Shown here: in pieces, positions 9,813-20,655 of the stretch
Numbering within the stretch: position 1 is the stretch's first letter
Layout: the number at the start of each line of letters is the position of its first letter
Assembly: GCA_963169105.1 (NCBI GenBank)
Contig: OY720640.1
Span: 117,228,085-117,292,084 of the forward strand
DNA from: Ceriagrion tenellum
Taxonomy: Eukaryota; Arthropoda; Insecta; Odonata; Coenagrionidae
Direction: 5' to 3'
Length of the DNA stretch: 64,000 nt
Position numbers and translations under genes: made by a program
Notes under the pieces: model-generated
Told to the model about the DNA's origin: nothing
Databases searched by the model: none
The model's input: only the letters and a program-made list of their open reading frames with translations

Positions 9813-12800
9813 AATCTGTTCTTATCAGCTTAATTAACTCGATTTCTCTTACAGTCAAGATGGAAACACGGAGAAGGAGCAGTCGTCGAGCCACCGGGGA
9901 ACCACCACCACCTCCACCCCAACAGATTCCGCCGGATCCAGAACCCTCCCCTGACGACCGGCAGCAGACGACACCAGGAATAGACGAAACACCACGGACA
10001 AGACGACGACGCCGCCGGAGGAGAGGAGGAACTCCACCAACCCCTCTCCAAGCATCGCTGGAAGGAGGCTCTCTGGAGGACCAGCGACCGGCGGCACCTG
10101 GATTCGACCTCACCGGACTGGACACCACCCCTGGACGTGACACACCTACCGGATTGGACCTGCCCGCCGAGACATCGGCCAACCGGATCGACACCCGCAT
10201 CGTGGTCTACTTCCCAGACGCGGACGCCCTGGTCTGCACTGAAGAGAGATGCAGCATCTCCTTCAGGACCAAAGAGTGGACGGCAATGCGAAGGAGCCTC
10301 CTGCGCCACGTCGCTGAGCAACACGGCGTCGGAGGACTAACATCTGTGAACGTCTGCCGGATCTGCAGACAGGAGATAGGAAGGAAGCCGTCCGCTCACC
10401 CGAGCCTGAAGGGAGGTCTGCGAAAGGAAGCCACCAACACCTACCGCTTCCAGTGCAGACACTACGGCTGGTCCTGCTCTTCCACAAGGGGGGGGACCTC
10501 CAGGACATGGGCACCTGGAGGCCCATCGCACTTGGCAACACCATCGCCAAGTTGCACGCCGGGGTGCTCGTTGTTCGCCTGCTCCAATGGGCGATCAGTG
10601 GGCGGAGGATGCACCCGGCAAAAAAGGGTTCCACGAAAATAACTTTACTCTGCAGGCGGCGGTCGACGAAATCCGCCGGCGACGGACACGGATTAGCATT
10701 GCCTGGTTGGACCTCAGAAACGCCTTCGGTTCCATGCCACATTCGCACATCGGCACCACCCTGAGGAAGATGGACCTCCCCGGAGACATCCTGGATACCG
10801 TGGAGGAGATGGAGAAGTGCTCTACGGTCGTGAGAACCGCGAACGGCGACACCGGCACCATCAACATCTGCGCCGGTGTCAAACAGGGCTGCCCGTTATC
10901 ACCGGTGATATTTACCCTCGGAATGGAACCGGTGATACGGGCGGTCGCCGGCGAAGCGGGGAGGTCGGTTATATGTATCCAAGGGCGCAACATCTCCATC
11001 CTTGGATACGCGGATGACCTGGTGCTGATTGCGAAGGACCCGGAGCACCTGCAGCGCCTGCTGGACAAGGCAGGCACGGAGGCGACGGCTGCAGGTCTGA
11101 GTTTCAAACCAGGCAAGTGCTTCACTCTGAAATTGAACTTCACGGAACGCCAGCCCGTAAAACAGGCCCATCACAACATCCAGGGAGCGGAGATCACCGG
11201 GTTGAGGGAGGGTAAAGCCTACAAGTACCTGGGGGTCCCCTTCGGGTTCAAAGTGGACCAGACCCCCAGGGAATCCATACAGCGCATGGGTGAGGACTTG
11301 GCCCAAGTGGATAAAAGCCTCCTCGCCCCATGGCAGAAGATCTCAGCAACGAACATCTTTCTCCTCCCTCGCCTGGAGTTCATACTCCGGGCTGGCGCCG
11401 TGAAAAAGAAGGATTTGACGGACCTGGACCGACAGATGAAGACCCTCGTAAATAAGTGGCTTCACCTGCCGAAGAGTGGCGCACGAGTTCAGGACACTGT
11501 ACTCCTGCGACCCCAATGTCAGACTGCTGGCTTGGAGCCGCCTGCGGGAGGTGGTGAGGAGGACGACGAGGAGACCGCCGACCCCCGAAGACCTCGCAAA
11601 ATACCTCTCCGGCAGCCTCCGTGGGGACTTCGGCTCCCTCTTCACCCAGGTACGTGCCGCATCTCGCCGCCTCGCCGGACGCATCGGCCTGAGTTGGAGG
11701 TGGACAGAAGAGCTCCGGGAGATGCAGATCTCCATACGGGACACCGAGGATGGATACGAAGATCGGCCCCTCTTCGTCAGGATCCCACCGGGCGCCGTAA
11801 GGATCCTGACGGCAACGCTTAAGAACGCGGCGCACATACCTGAAAAGGTTCTGCGCCAAACCCGATCAGGGGAAAGTCCTCCAATCACTTCCTGGCAGGA
11901 GGGAGGTACACCAGATTTTGTGATTGGAGGTTCATCTTCCGGGCTCGACTGGATCTCCTCCCGCTCAACGCCTGTCGCCGATGGATGACGGGAGGAGACA
12001 AACGGTGCCGGCGATGGGGTCGCGCGGAAGAGACCCTGCCGCATGTCCTGAACCACTGCGCGCGCCACTCAAGGACATGACAAAAAAGACACAACGCGGT
12101 CCAGGACAAGCTGGCCAACGCCCTAAGAGGACGCCGGGGACACGAAGGTGAGGAAGTCAGAGTCAAGCAACAAGTCCCCGGCGTCGACTCTACCTTACGG
12201 CCAGACCTTGTCATCACCAGCTCAGACCAAAGAAGAATACGGCTTATCGACGTAGCATTCCCATTCGAGAACCAGGAGGAAGCCCTGCTGGCAGCCAGAC
12301 AGCGGAAGGAGAAGTACGCGCCACTGGTAGAAGACCTACGCCGGCAGGGGAAGGAGGCAACAGTCGCCGCAATCGTCGTGGGAAGCCTGGGGAACTAAAA
12401 CCCGAAGAATGACACCGTTGTCAGGGACCTGGGCCTACCGCGACGATACACCACCATCATGTGGCGACTCATCACCTCCGATGTCATACGCTGGTCGAGG
12501 GACTGCTACGTCGAACACATTACCGGACATCGACAGTATGAAGACGACGGGAACCCACCATCACCCCCCCATGAACCTATTACACCGTTCCCCGCCTAGT
12601 ATTCAACATATTTGTATAATAAAGAAACATTAAAAATCTGTACCGAGAAGCGATGGAAAAATATAAGACAAAACATCCTCTAAAAATTTGCATAAAACAT
12701 AAGAGAGATAAAACTATATCTTAAAAATCAAAGAAGAGAATTATTTATAAAACTTAAAAATATATATAAATTTCAGCTCCACTTGGGAGATAGGAAAAAT

Positions 12801-12893
12801 GTATAACGAAAGCCAAAACGGCACCTGTGAAACCTACTTATATGAGTATTTAATTTAATTTTGACTAAAACTCTGTACCTTTTAAGATTTAAA
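9813..12893 (+). mobile_element. R2-clade non-LTR retrotransposon, family A copy 2
   Basis: The most complete family A copy in the window. It starts directly after the family B tail; the exact 5' end between 9813 and 9859 is uncertain. It includes an N-terminal zinc-finger region, reverse transcriptase, knuckle and endonuclease, and a 3' UTR from 12599 to about 12893. The UTR aligns with that of copy 1 (TCAGCTCCAC.TGGAGA, then TTTAATTT.GACT..AACTCTGTA). Two internal coding deletions remove the N-terminal part of the reverse transcriptase (near 10460) and a piece of the thumb (near 11482). The 3' UTR runs straight into family B coding sequence at about 12900. Confidence 0.8.
9860..12598 (+). 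pseudogene. R2-clade retrotransposon ORF, family A copy 2 (frameshifted)
   Basis: The ORF starts at ATG 9860 with a proline/arginine-rich region. A C2H2 finger follows at 10235-10324 (CTEERC...RHVAEQH) and a second C-x2-C pair at 10354-10366. Reverse transcriptase begins abruptly near 10460 (LVLLFHKGGDLQDMGTWRPI) and changes frame near 10587. It contains LDLRNAFGSMPH, GVKQGCPLSPVIF (from 10876) and YADD at 11007-11018, and runs to about 11480. After a deletion, coding resumes at 11478 (AHEFRTLYSCDPNVRLL). The knuckle follows at about 12006-12053, with its second cysteine replaced by tryptophan (CRRW), then the endonuclease (RPDLV, FPFENQEEALLAARQR). Stops at about 12079 and 12396. The replaced cysteine, frameshifts and deletions show it is dead. 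Confidence 0.85.
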
Positions 12894-13683
12894 ATGAACG
12901 ACTTTCCCCCACACCACGTGGCCGCTGAAAGCGGAAACCCGCCCCAAGCTGTTAATCCGGGGCGGGGGAACGCCGAAGGCGACCACGGAGAAGAGGTGGG
13001 GGGAGTAAATGAGCCCCGCAGTCCACCCGCGGGGCCACGCAGCCCGTCCGAAGACCGCCACCTGCTTAACCAAGTTGGAGAAGGGGAGAGGGCGAAGGAA
13101 GAGGGGACGACGAATACATACACTCCGCCCGCGAGCCATGGGGTCCCACCCGCGAGAGAAGAAAGGAGGAGACGGGGGCTGGTATGCAACCTCGATAATC
13201 CTGTTGACCGGCCCCAAGGAGGAAATGGTGGGACCCCATCAACATCAAACGGCGCTCCCGAGAGACAGGTGGCGGTCAACTTTGACGGGCTGCCCGAGGA
13301 ACAGCGGCGGTGGATCGCAACGATCGAGGCGGCCTGCGAAGAGGGGTGAGAGTCATTCGAAGAGGCCGTCGCCGCTTGGTGCAGATCCATCACCGACAAG
13401 AAGCCGGCCAGGAGAGAAGGAGGCGGGGGTTCGAGAAGAGAGGGGGAGAAAGGGGAGAAGAGTCCCCCCCTGCATGGAGAGGGGGAGGGAATGGACTGGG
13501 AAGAATATAGGGATGGGGATGGTACCATCGGAACGGGAAACGTCCCAGCTCGTAGTATTTCGCCCCGATAAGGAATGGCACGAAGAAAAGTGTAGGAGAG
13601 CGAGAGAGATCCAACAGTTATTTCGTAAAAACAAAAAGCGTGCCATAGACCAAGTGTTGAAGGACCCCTTACAAAGCTGGTGA
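12894..13683 (+). pseudogene. Fragment of R2-clade family B ORF (N-terminal/linker region), copy 3
   Basis: Positions 12901-13240 repeat 9053-9375 nearly exactly (PHHVAAESGNPPQAVN...). Here the coding sequence continues beyond the point where copy 2 is deleted: PERQVAVNFDGLPEEQRRW, a stop at 13347, then another frame ending EIQQLFRKNKKRAIDQVL at about 13600-13660. The last segment is the short basic helix that lies just before the reverse transcriptase in R2-clade proteins. The fragment has no 5' UTR, fingers or reverse transcriptase. It is fused to the family A 3' end on its left and to a hAT gene on its right. Confidence 0.7.
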
Positions 13684-13969
13684 TTTTTGTTTGGTGCTGA
13701 TTCTGCAAAACTGAGGAGGGACCTTCTCCAGTGCCTACAGAAGTAGAGAGTTGGGTGGAAGATGTAGAGGATTTGCCTATAGTAGCAGGGTTGTCGATTA
13801 AGTCCTCATCCCTATTTGTTTCTGTGTGAGTTTGCCGGGCAAGTTGAGCATTAGGATGTATTATCTTACTGTGTCTTGATAAATTACTGGTTGCACCCTC
13901 AATAAAAGACAGGACATGATCACACAACCCACATTTTGCTTTACCATCTTCCACTTGTGTGAATGTCAT
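13681..13969 (-). pseudogene. hAT transposase N-terminal fragment with BED-type zinc finger
   Basis: On the minus strand, ATG at 13967-13969 begins MTFTQVEDGKAKCGLCDHV, with the pattern C-x2-C...H-x4-H (CGLC, then SRHSKIIHP). This is a BED finger, the DNA-binding domain at the N terminus of many hAT transposases. A serine/threonine-rich linker follows and ends KITS near 13683, where family B sequence starts. The catalytic DDE and dimerisation regions are absent, so the gene was cut at the junction. Confidence 0.7.
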
Positions 13970-13984
13970 CCAGATAAAGCTTCT

Positions 13985-14762
13985 CTTTCTCTTCTACCAC
14001 ACCACCAAAATTGGAGTCTTTTACAATCTGAGCAAAGCCTTTGACAGCATAAACCATGAGCTACTCTTACCGAAATTAGCAAGAATGGGTATAAATGGTA
14101 ATGCCTTTAGCTGGATCAAATTATTCCTAGAAAACTGGGAGCAGTAAGTCAAATACTCATACTATACAATGAATGGCCCAAAATCCATCATGTCCAAACC
14201 ACTCCCAGTTCATAGGGGAGTTCCACAGGGTTCAATACTTGGTCCTCTACTTTTATAATCTACGAAAATGATCTCCCTAACTCAATTTCGTCTAGTAGGT
14301 TGCTCCTCTATGCAAATGATACATCCTGTCTTCTTGAATCAAAAGACATACCACTTATTGACCTGAGCAATACTTCCGTATCTGACATGACGCAATGGTG
14401 CCACTCAAATGATCTTAAAATTAACCAGCACAAATAATCATATCTGCAATTTCACATAAAAGGAATCCTCCCTCCTCCAGTCTCCTACTCAAGATCAACA
14501 AGTCAACCCTCATCCGTTCCAAATCAGTCAAGTTCTTTGGCCTAATTATAAATGAGGACCTGGATTGGTCCTCCCATATAGTCTATTATGAAAAATATAA
14601 CATCTGGTATCTACTTCCTTAGGAAGTTAGCCTCCATTGTCTCCCTTGAAACCCTGAAACTAGTACTTCATGCAAAAATTCAATCTCACTTATCTTATGG
14701 CATTATGTTTTGGGGACACGACAACCTTACCAAAAAGGCATTTTCCCTTCAAAAGCAGGTCC
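13985..14762 (+). pseudogene. CR1/Jockey-like non-LTR reverse transcriptase fragment
   Basis: The conserved blocks appear in order across broken frames: GVFYNLSKAFDSINHELLL (from about 14014), GVPQGSILGPLL (14217-14255), YANDTS in place of YADDTS (14309-14326), HSNDLKINQHK (about 14405), then the C-terminal SGIYFLRKLASIVSLETLK, YGIMFWGHDN and FSLQKQVL (14600-14762). GVPQGSILGPLL is typical of the CR1/L2/Jockey group. The D-to-N change in the catalytic box and many stops show that it is inactive. There is no endonuclease domain, so it is 5'-truncated. The sequence changes character at 14763. Confidence 0.7.
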
Positions 14763-15435
14763 TTAATGGGCCTCCTCCCTCGGCTTTGCCGGTCCGTGAT
14801 TTGGACCATTTTCCGAAGAGATTTTCTCGTCAACCTCATAGGATAACCGAATTTGGTCTTCAACTTTTGAAAGAAGCCTCTTTTCACTATGCATTGCCTT
14901 TGGCAAAACTTGGATATTCCCCCCACATTTGCCAAAAAAGCCCTGCAAATTAGAGCCGGCACATTTCTATTTTACTCCCGTTTGGTGATGATAATCGGAA
15001 AGATGTAAACTGGCAAGCGTAGATTGATTTTTCGTATTAAATTCTCGCATAAATTTGACCTTTAATGCAAAGCGTTTTCCTAACAATTTCCTAGTTTTAT
15101 AGACGAGCAAAACTATATATTTCCCTGCTTGGCGGGCCATAGGAGACCATATAGTTCGCCGTTTGTTCGCAGTCGTCCAGTGGCGCTCCATGTCACTCTA
15201 CGACACCGAGCTGGGAACTCTGCCGCGTGGTCGCCTAGGGGGAGGTAGATTGGCGGTAGTTGGAAGGGGCTCGAGGCGAGAGACTGAAGGTTTTGCCTGC
15301 GGCTCTCAGGATTGGTATCCACTAGGGTCGTAAGAAGCTTCGCGACGAAATCTATTTTGCAGCGGGATAAAGATCACTGCCTCCTGAAGAAGTTTAAAAT
15401 TTCTCCCATTATTTTGCGATTCTCTGCAAATATCC
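14763..15435. other. No gene recognised
   Basis: Sequence between the reverse transcriptase fragment and the Mutator-like gene. GC content is higher in 15120-15330 than around it. I see no conserved domain on either strand and no clear repeat. It may contain the decayed N-terminal part of the following gene. Confidence 0.4.
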
Positions 15436-16291
15436 GATTACACACTGCGATTCTCGTATCCTCGGAATCTGCGGTAAAGGCTGAGGCGGAACTTGCCGTA
15501 GCCAAGGGTGAGATAGATAGTGATGGCACCCCCTTATTAAACATTATTTCCGACGGAAGCTGGTGCAGGAAGTCCTACCGGACGAACTATAACTTCTACG
15601 GATTGGTTAGTTGATTTTTGTTTCAAAGTTTTAGAATAAGTACATTGATAAATTATGTTTGATATAAATCCTCGATTTTAAATTTTCACGGCGCAATCAT
15701 TGGATGCTATATGAAGAAGCTGATCTTCCTCGGAGTGAAAAACCGGTATTGCGTTATTTGCAGGAGATCCGCCGCACATAATAAAGAACCTCCGAAACAT
15801 ATCTGCTTCAAAAATTGGGGAAATACACTAAGTTCTACGAGTATGGGGGCAGCTGTAATTGTTGAGGGATTTAGAAAAAGCGAGGAACTGTACGGCGTAA
15901 GGTTTGCGAAATTGATAGCGGATGGTGACAGCAATGTTTACAAGAATATCCTCGATTCTCGTCCGTATAGGATCCTGACGGTAGAAAAAAATAGAGTGCC
16001 GGAATCACCTACTGAGGAATTTTTGTGCAAAGTTAAGGGACGTCACAGTAGCAGGTGACAAACCAGAGCAGAAAAGTACCATTCTCTTGCGAAAGTATCT
16101 GGGAAGTAGTGTTCTTGGTCTGAGGAGAGGTATTATCTAAGCAATAAAATTTAGGAAATATCAGCCAGGATCCTTTCAATCTAGAATAGAATCTTTGAAA
16201 TTGGACATTGAGAATAGTATAAACCATGTATTTGGCGAACATTCCGGTTGTGCAACTTACTTCTGCGCAGGAACAAATGAAGGAAAATCAC
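15436..16291 (+). pseudogene. Mutator-like domain gene, N-terminal part (interrupted)
   Basis: A coding remnant with the arthropod Mutator-like domain signatures: AEAELAVAKGEIDSDGTPLL and ISDGSWCRKSYRTNY (to about 15600). A non-coding gap or small intron of about 90 bp follows. Then come GCYMKKLIFLGVKNRYCVIC, GAAVIVEGFRKSEELYGV and RFAKLIADGDSNVYKNIL (15695-15985). After a frameshift near 15990 the frame continues to HVFGEHSGCATYFCAG at about 16225-16275, which may belong to a zinc-binding motif. The gene is cut at 16291 by the tnp2-type transposon and resumes at 21771. Frameshifts and stops mark it as dead. In related genes this domain is followed by a YqaJ exonuclease domain, as found here beyond the insertion. 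Confidence 0.7.
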
Positions 16292-16450
16292 CCCAGTAAA
16301 CACAAAGTGTTGCAGAAACGTTGCATGCAGGTTGCAGAGGTTGCAGCATGTTGCAAGTCGCGCTGCAACGTTTTTGCAACGTCCCTATTACGTCGCTGTA
16401 ATGCAGTCCCTCAATCGGAAAATCTTCAAAGTAAAATATTTGAGCCAGAA
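16292..16450. repeat. Left end of family 1 with subterminal TTGCAA-type motifs
   Basis: After the inverted repeat, the words GTTGCA, GTTGCAG, GTTGCAAG and GCTGCAACG recur about eight times in 100 bp (16308-16384) in both orientations, which the palindromic TTGCAA core allows. A matching cluster lies at 21565-21750. In CACTA elements such subterminal repeats bind a transposon-encoded accessory protein. By analogy these are probably transposase-complex binding sites. Confidence 0.65.
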
Positions 16451-16818
16451 AATACATTCGATTAAGACGTTTCTCCATATCCGGGAGTAATTAATTAGTT
16501 ACCAAAAAATAAATGCTAAGTAAAGTAGCAATGGGTTCCCTTCGCTGTTGGAAACAGTCCATTTTGTTTACATACTGTTTCATTTGTTTTTGACGAATTG
16601 CGTATTTCATTTCTATGGTTAAACTACTTCCGGTTTTTCTGATAAGGAGTCAAGGTAATAACAGCAAAAACGTGACTCGTGTTGTCAACTCAAATCTAAG
16701 CACACGCCCGTCTGCAAGTCGGTTTTATTTAATCCATTACTGTGGAATTCAAGATCTGTGGAGTGCGAAAGGATATTCATCCCCTACTTCTTTGGAATAA
16801 TATCTGCTGATAATGAAG

Positions 16819-16998
16819 GTAAGTGATTTCTTAATTTTTTAAAATGGTACGTTGATATGCGTTTATTTCTGTTGCGCACAATACATGTGTTCATGTACCA
16901 CGTGATTGGCTTTTCAGATTGCTCCGTTCTCACTTTAACGCACCTATTTGCTAGCCAGGGTTTTATTCATTAATTAATTTAAGAATCCATTTTCACAG
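16819..16998 (+). other. Probable 5' UTR intron of the tnp2 gene, family 1
   Basis: A consensus donor (GAAG|GTAAGT) at 16819 and an acceptor (TTTTCACAG) ending at 16998 flank a 180-bp A/T-rich stretch just before the ATG at 17011. Splicing would join an upstream ATG at 16813 in frame with the downstream coding sequence, so translation might begin there and add six residues. The second element has a comparable donor-like sequence upstream of its transposase gene near 62740. Confidence 0.5.
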
Positions 16999-17010
16999 AA
17001 TTTCTTAAAA

Positions 17011-19019
17011 ATGCCTAAAGCCTCTTATAAGACATTATCAGATATGGGTGCTCGTCAGTACAGGCGTAGGTTTAAGTCAATTGAAGTCAGCCCCTCTCGA
17101 CGTATTTTAAACCAGCATTACGAAATAAGAGGGCCAGAGAACGTTTTATTGCAAAATATGAGTCCACTGAACCTGAGTGGTGATAGGCAACCTGTATCCA
17201 GTGACGATGATGAAGGCGACGCGTCTAGTTTTGGTGGTGAAACATTCTCTAGTGACTGTGATAGTGATCAGTCGGATGTAGGAGACGTAGTAAAGGACTT
17301 AAAAGAGTGGAGTAAAAATGTGCCGCAAAATAAAGTTACAGAGCTGCTCAAAATATTGAGGAAACACCCGTGCTTCTCTCAACTTCCTTCAGATGTGAGG
17401 GCACTTTGTGGCACACCGCGAACATTGGCCATGAAAAAGATTGGCAGAGGTGAATATTTTCATTTGGGTGTTCTCGACGCTGTAAAAAACGTAATTTCAA
17501 GAGGAGAAGGTACACTTAAGCTTGGAGATACCATTCAATTACAAATAAATATTGACGGAGTACCTCTATCGAAGAGTTCAAAAAGTCAATTTTGGCCTAT
17601 ACTAATGAAAATTGTGAACATTGATAAATCACTGCCATTCCCCATAGGAATTTTTTGGGGATATTCAAAGCCCCAAGTGTTGAGTGAATATCTGCATGAT
17701 ATGGTGGAAGAATTGTCAGTGCTACTTGCTGATGGGGCACTCATTGGTAACAGGAGGCATTCTTTCATAATCCATTCTATAGTATGCGATGCACTTGCTA
17801 GGTCATATTTGAAGCAGGTAAAGGGTCATAATTCTTATCATGGCTGTGAAAAATGTCTCGTGGAGGGGCAATATGTTGAAGGACGGATGGCATTTGGGGG
17901 CATCAACTGCATCAAGAGAACAAACTTCTCTTTTCGGGAGAAATCACATGAAAGTGATCATATTGGAATTTCATCTCTAGAGAAGCTTCCCATAGACTTT
18001 ATTGCAGACTTCTCTTATGATTATATGCATATGGTTTGCTTGGGTGTTGTTAGAAAAATATTCTATAGTTTCCTGAAAGGCCACAAAAACGTGAAACTCA
18101 GTGCTGCCAAATTGAAGGCAATTGATGATATTCAGTCCAAAATTGCATCCTATACTTGCCATGAATTTCAAAGAAAGCCCAGAAGTCTTGGTGATATTTG
18201 CCACTGGAAAGCCACAGAATTTAGGCTATTCATTGGGTACACTGCTCCTCTCATTGTGACAGTTTTGAATCGAGAAGTAGCTACTCATCTTCTCTGCCTC
18301 TATGTTGGGATCAGGATTCTTTGCTGTCAAAAATATATCGAGGATAAGGACTTGTTTAATTTTGCTGAGAAGAGCCTGAGGTATTTTGTTTCCTCCTTTC
18401 CTGATTTCTATGGTTTGTGCAATATCTCATATAATGTTCATGGCATCATTCATCTTGTGGATGATGTTCGCAATTTGGGCCGTTAGATGCGTTTAGTTGT
18501 TTCAGCTTTGAAAACTATCTTCAAAAATTGAAAAACATGGTGAGGAATACTAGACTTCCATTGCAGTCAGCTGCTAGGAGAATTATAGAGAACAAATGCT
18601 GCATGAATACAAGGTCAAAAGGCAGGGAAAGGAAGAATAGAGATGAGAGAAATTCCAAATTTGAGTTGCCTGCTGAATGTTCTTTTCCCATCTTTAAATT
18701 TGTTCATACAGACAGTGGACGTATTGGAGGCAGTGCTGATAATTGTGTACTTACTAAATCTGGTGATGTTTTTCTCATTGAGGCTATTGCATCTAAGGAT
18801 CGTGGAATCTGTTTTATTGGCAAAAAATATCAGTGCAAGGAGTCTTATTTCACCAAACCATTGAACTCTGCATTAATAGGTGTGTTAAGGGTGAAAGATT
18901 TAAGTGAAAATGTAGAAGTCATTCTAGAAAGTGATATTTTGACCAAAGCTCTGCACGTCCCAATCATTGATGACAACAGCATTTTCGTTGCATCAATGAT
19001 TCATAACCTCTGGGAGTAG
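17011..19019 (+). pseudogene. tnp2-like transposase, family 1 (one frameshift)
   Basis: The protein begins MPKASYKTLSDMGARQYRR, then has an acidic serine/aspartate stretch (residues 60-95). The tnp2 core follows: LLKILRKHPCFSQLPSDVR, NIDGVPLSKSSKSQFWPIL, HSIVCDALARSYLKQVKGH, YHGCEKCLVEGQYVEGRMAF (a probable zinc-binding pair), DYMHMVCLGVVRK and HWKATEFRLFIGYTAPL. The frame stops at 18486 after a one-base loss at about 18480 (GGGCCG for GGGGCCG) and resumes as LDAFSCFSFENYLQKLKNMV to the TAG at 19017-19019. At about 670 codons it matches the paralogue at 62523-60497 along its length, including this stop. The family is a nuclear DDE-type transposase related to CACTA/EnSpm tnp2. Confidence 0.8.
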
Positions 19020-19981
19020 CATTACTTTGTAAGTCTTGTTTAAAATGTATTGATGGTGTTAAATAGTTTCTGAAGATAATGCATGCTTATTTATTTCACT
19101 TCTTTCTAAATGTGCTGAATGTTGAGTATACATTTTTCTCTCTCCTCCAGCAGTGGGTCGTGGTGGAGTTCACAGACTCCAAAGAATGTAAGGCCATCCC
19201 TGTGTCTTGGTTGTTACCTTCGAAGGAGGAATGTAGGTATCCTCCGGAAGGTATATCTCCAAGAGAACTGCAATTTAATATTAAGGCATGCATGCCTGCA
19301 ACTGAAAAATGGCCGAAGTTTAAAATTCGTCAGTTCTCCCAAAGTTTAACAGGTTTGTGTTTATGACTAGAGCCTTCCTCGCTATATTATCCTAGGTGTT
19401 TGATTATTTTCAGATACTAATTATATTTCACTGTTTGCAGAGGATTATTCACAGGCAGTAGAACTGGAGGTAGATGCTATAGACACATCAGATATTGATG
19501 CCTGCCGTCCTATGGGACGAGGTTTTCGCAAAAAGAGGAGGGCTGTCATTTTGGAGGGAGATGAGGATAGCCAACCTAAGACTTTAAAATCGAGAAGAAG
19601 CTGGAATGGTAAATTTCTATCCATGATACAACAATTTAATGAGCCTTGATGAGGAATATGTGAGGTATAGAGTGCTTTGCATAACAATGTATTTTACTAA
19701 TTTCAAAAAATTTTTACTGTTTAGAGTGCCGAGATAGTGACGACTCTTCACCAGAAAGGATTGAGAGGCGTATTTCCTGTGCAAGCCCTCCTGTCTTTGC
19801 TCCAACAATGAGTATGTATTTTATTTGTAGTTGAATTTTAAGGTATCTCTAGTCTGTAGCAGACAAGATCAGGTACCATCTTCATCTTTCTATCGCTGGT
19901 TTTTGAATTTGTGGTCATTTACAAATCTTGTAAATGTCCTTCCAGTAACCGTTGGGGGAAATCAATGTTGATTTCAAAAGC

Positions 19982-20191
19982 CCTGGTTACATTATACATT
20001 AACCTGTATGAGTTAATGTATGATTGCATGACCGCGTGAATGAGCGCGAAACTTCACCGTGTAACCACACCAACTTGTACTGGTGCATGAACGTGTGAAC
20101 AGGGAAATAGAACGTGTTCTATTTGGTTCATGCTTTTGTTTATGAACTTGTAAATGAGCACCTACATGTTAATATATTATGTAACCAGGCC
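19982..20191. mobile_element. Small MITE-like insertion in an intron of the second gene
   Basis: The ends are inverted repeats: CCTGGTTACATTATACATTAAC on the left and, read from the other strand, CCTGGTTACATAATATATTAAC on the right (20 of 22 agree). Total length is about 210 bp, with no coding capacity and several TTCATG/CATGAA words inside. No clear target duplication is visible. It lies between exons three and four, a space that is short in the second element. Confidence 0.6.
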
Positions 20192-20598
20192 TTAAAGGAC
20201 TTATGGCCGTATTTTTTGGGAAATAGGCATGTTCGTCAGGATTACCTAACTACTGCTGGTCAATCAAGAAAGAATTGATGCAGCCAAGGCATTACCATTT
20301 TTATTTAATTGAAAAATTTTGGGGCGATGAATTTGTTGCTGACACAAATTAATCTTGGATTTTTTCAGGCTCTCACAATCAGAAATGATAATCAGAGAAA
20401 TATTGGATTTAAAAATCCTGGTAGTGACCTTTTTTGAAATAATTATTATAAATTTTGAAATTCTTTTCAGGAGCTTCAACACCCTCCACATCTAATCGCC
20501 CTACTAAAGAGGATGCTACTTTGTTGAGTGAAGGTAAAATGAAAACATCAAAAGTTATACTTCAATAATTAATTCTTTAGGGATAGGTTCTTTAGAAT

Positions 20599-20655
20599 AG
20601 TTTCTCTAGAAATGGTACCCTTCATAAAATTGTGTGTGCCATTTCTAGAGAAACT
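20599..20655. repeat. Perfect 17-bp inverted repeat (hairpin) in intron
   Basis: AGTTTCTCTAGAAATGG at 20599-20615 is the exact reverse complement of 20639-20655, with a 23-base loop. It lies in the intron before exon five. No function can be read from it. It could be a relic of a tiny foldback insertion. Confidence 0.6.

Noticed and set aside
12773..13650. Long minus-strand frame continuing from the hAT BED finger
   Set aside because: Only 13681-13969 resembles transposase. The rest is the antisense of R2-clade family B coding sequence and family A UTR.
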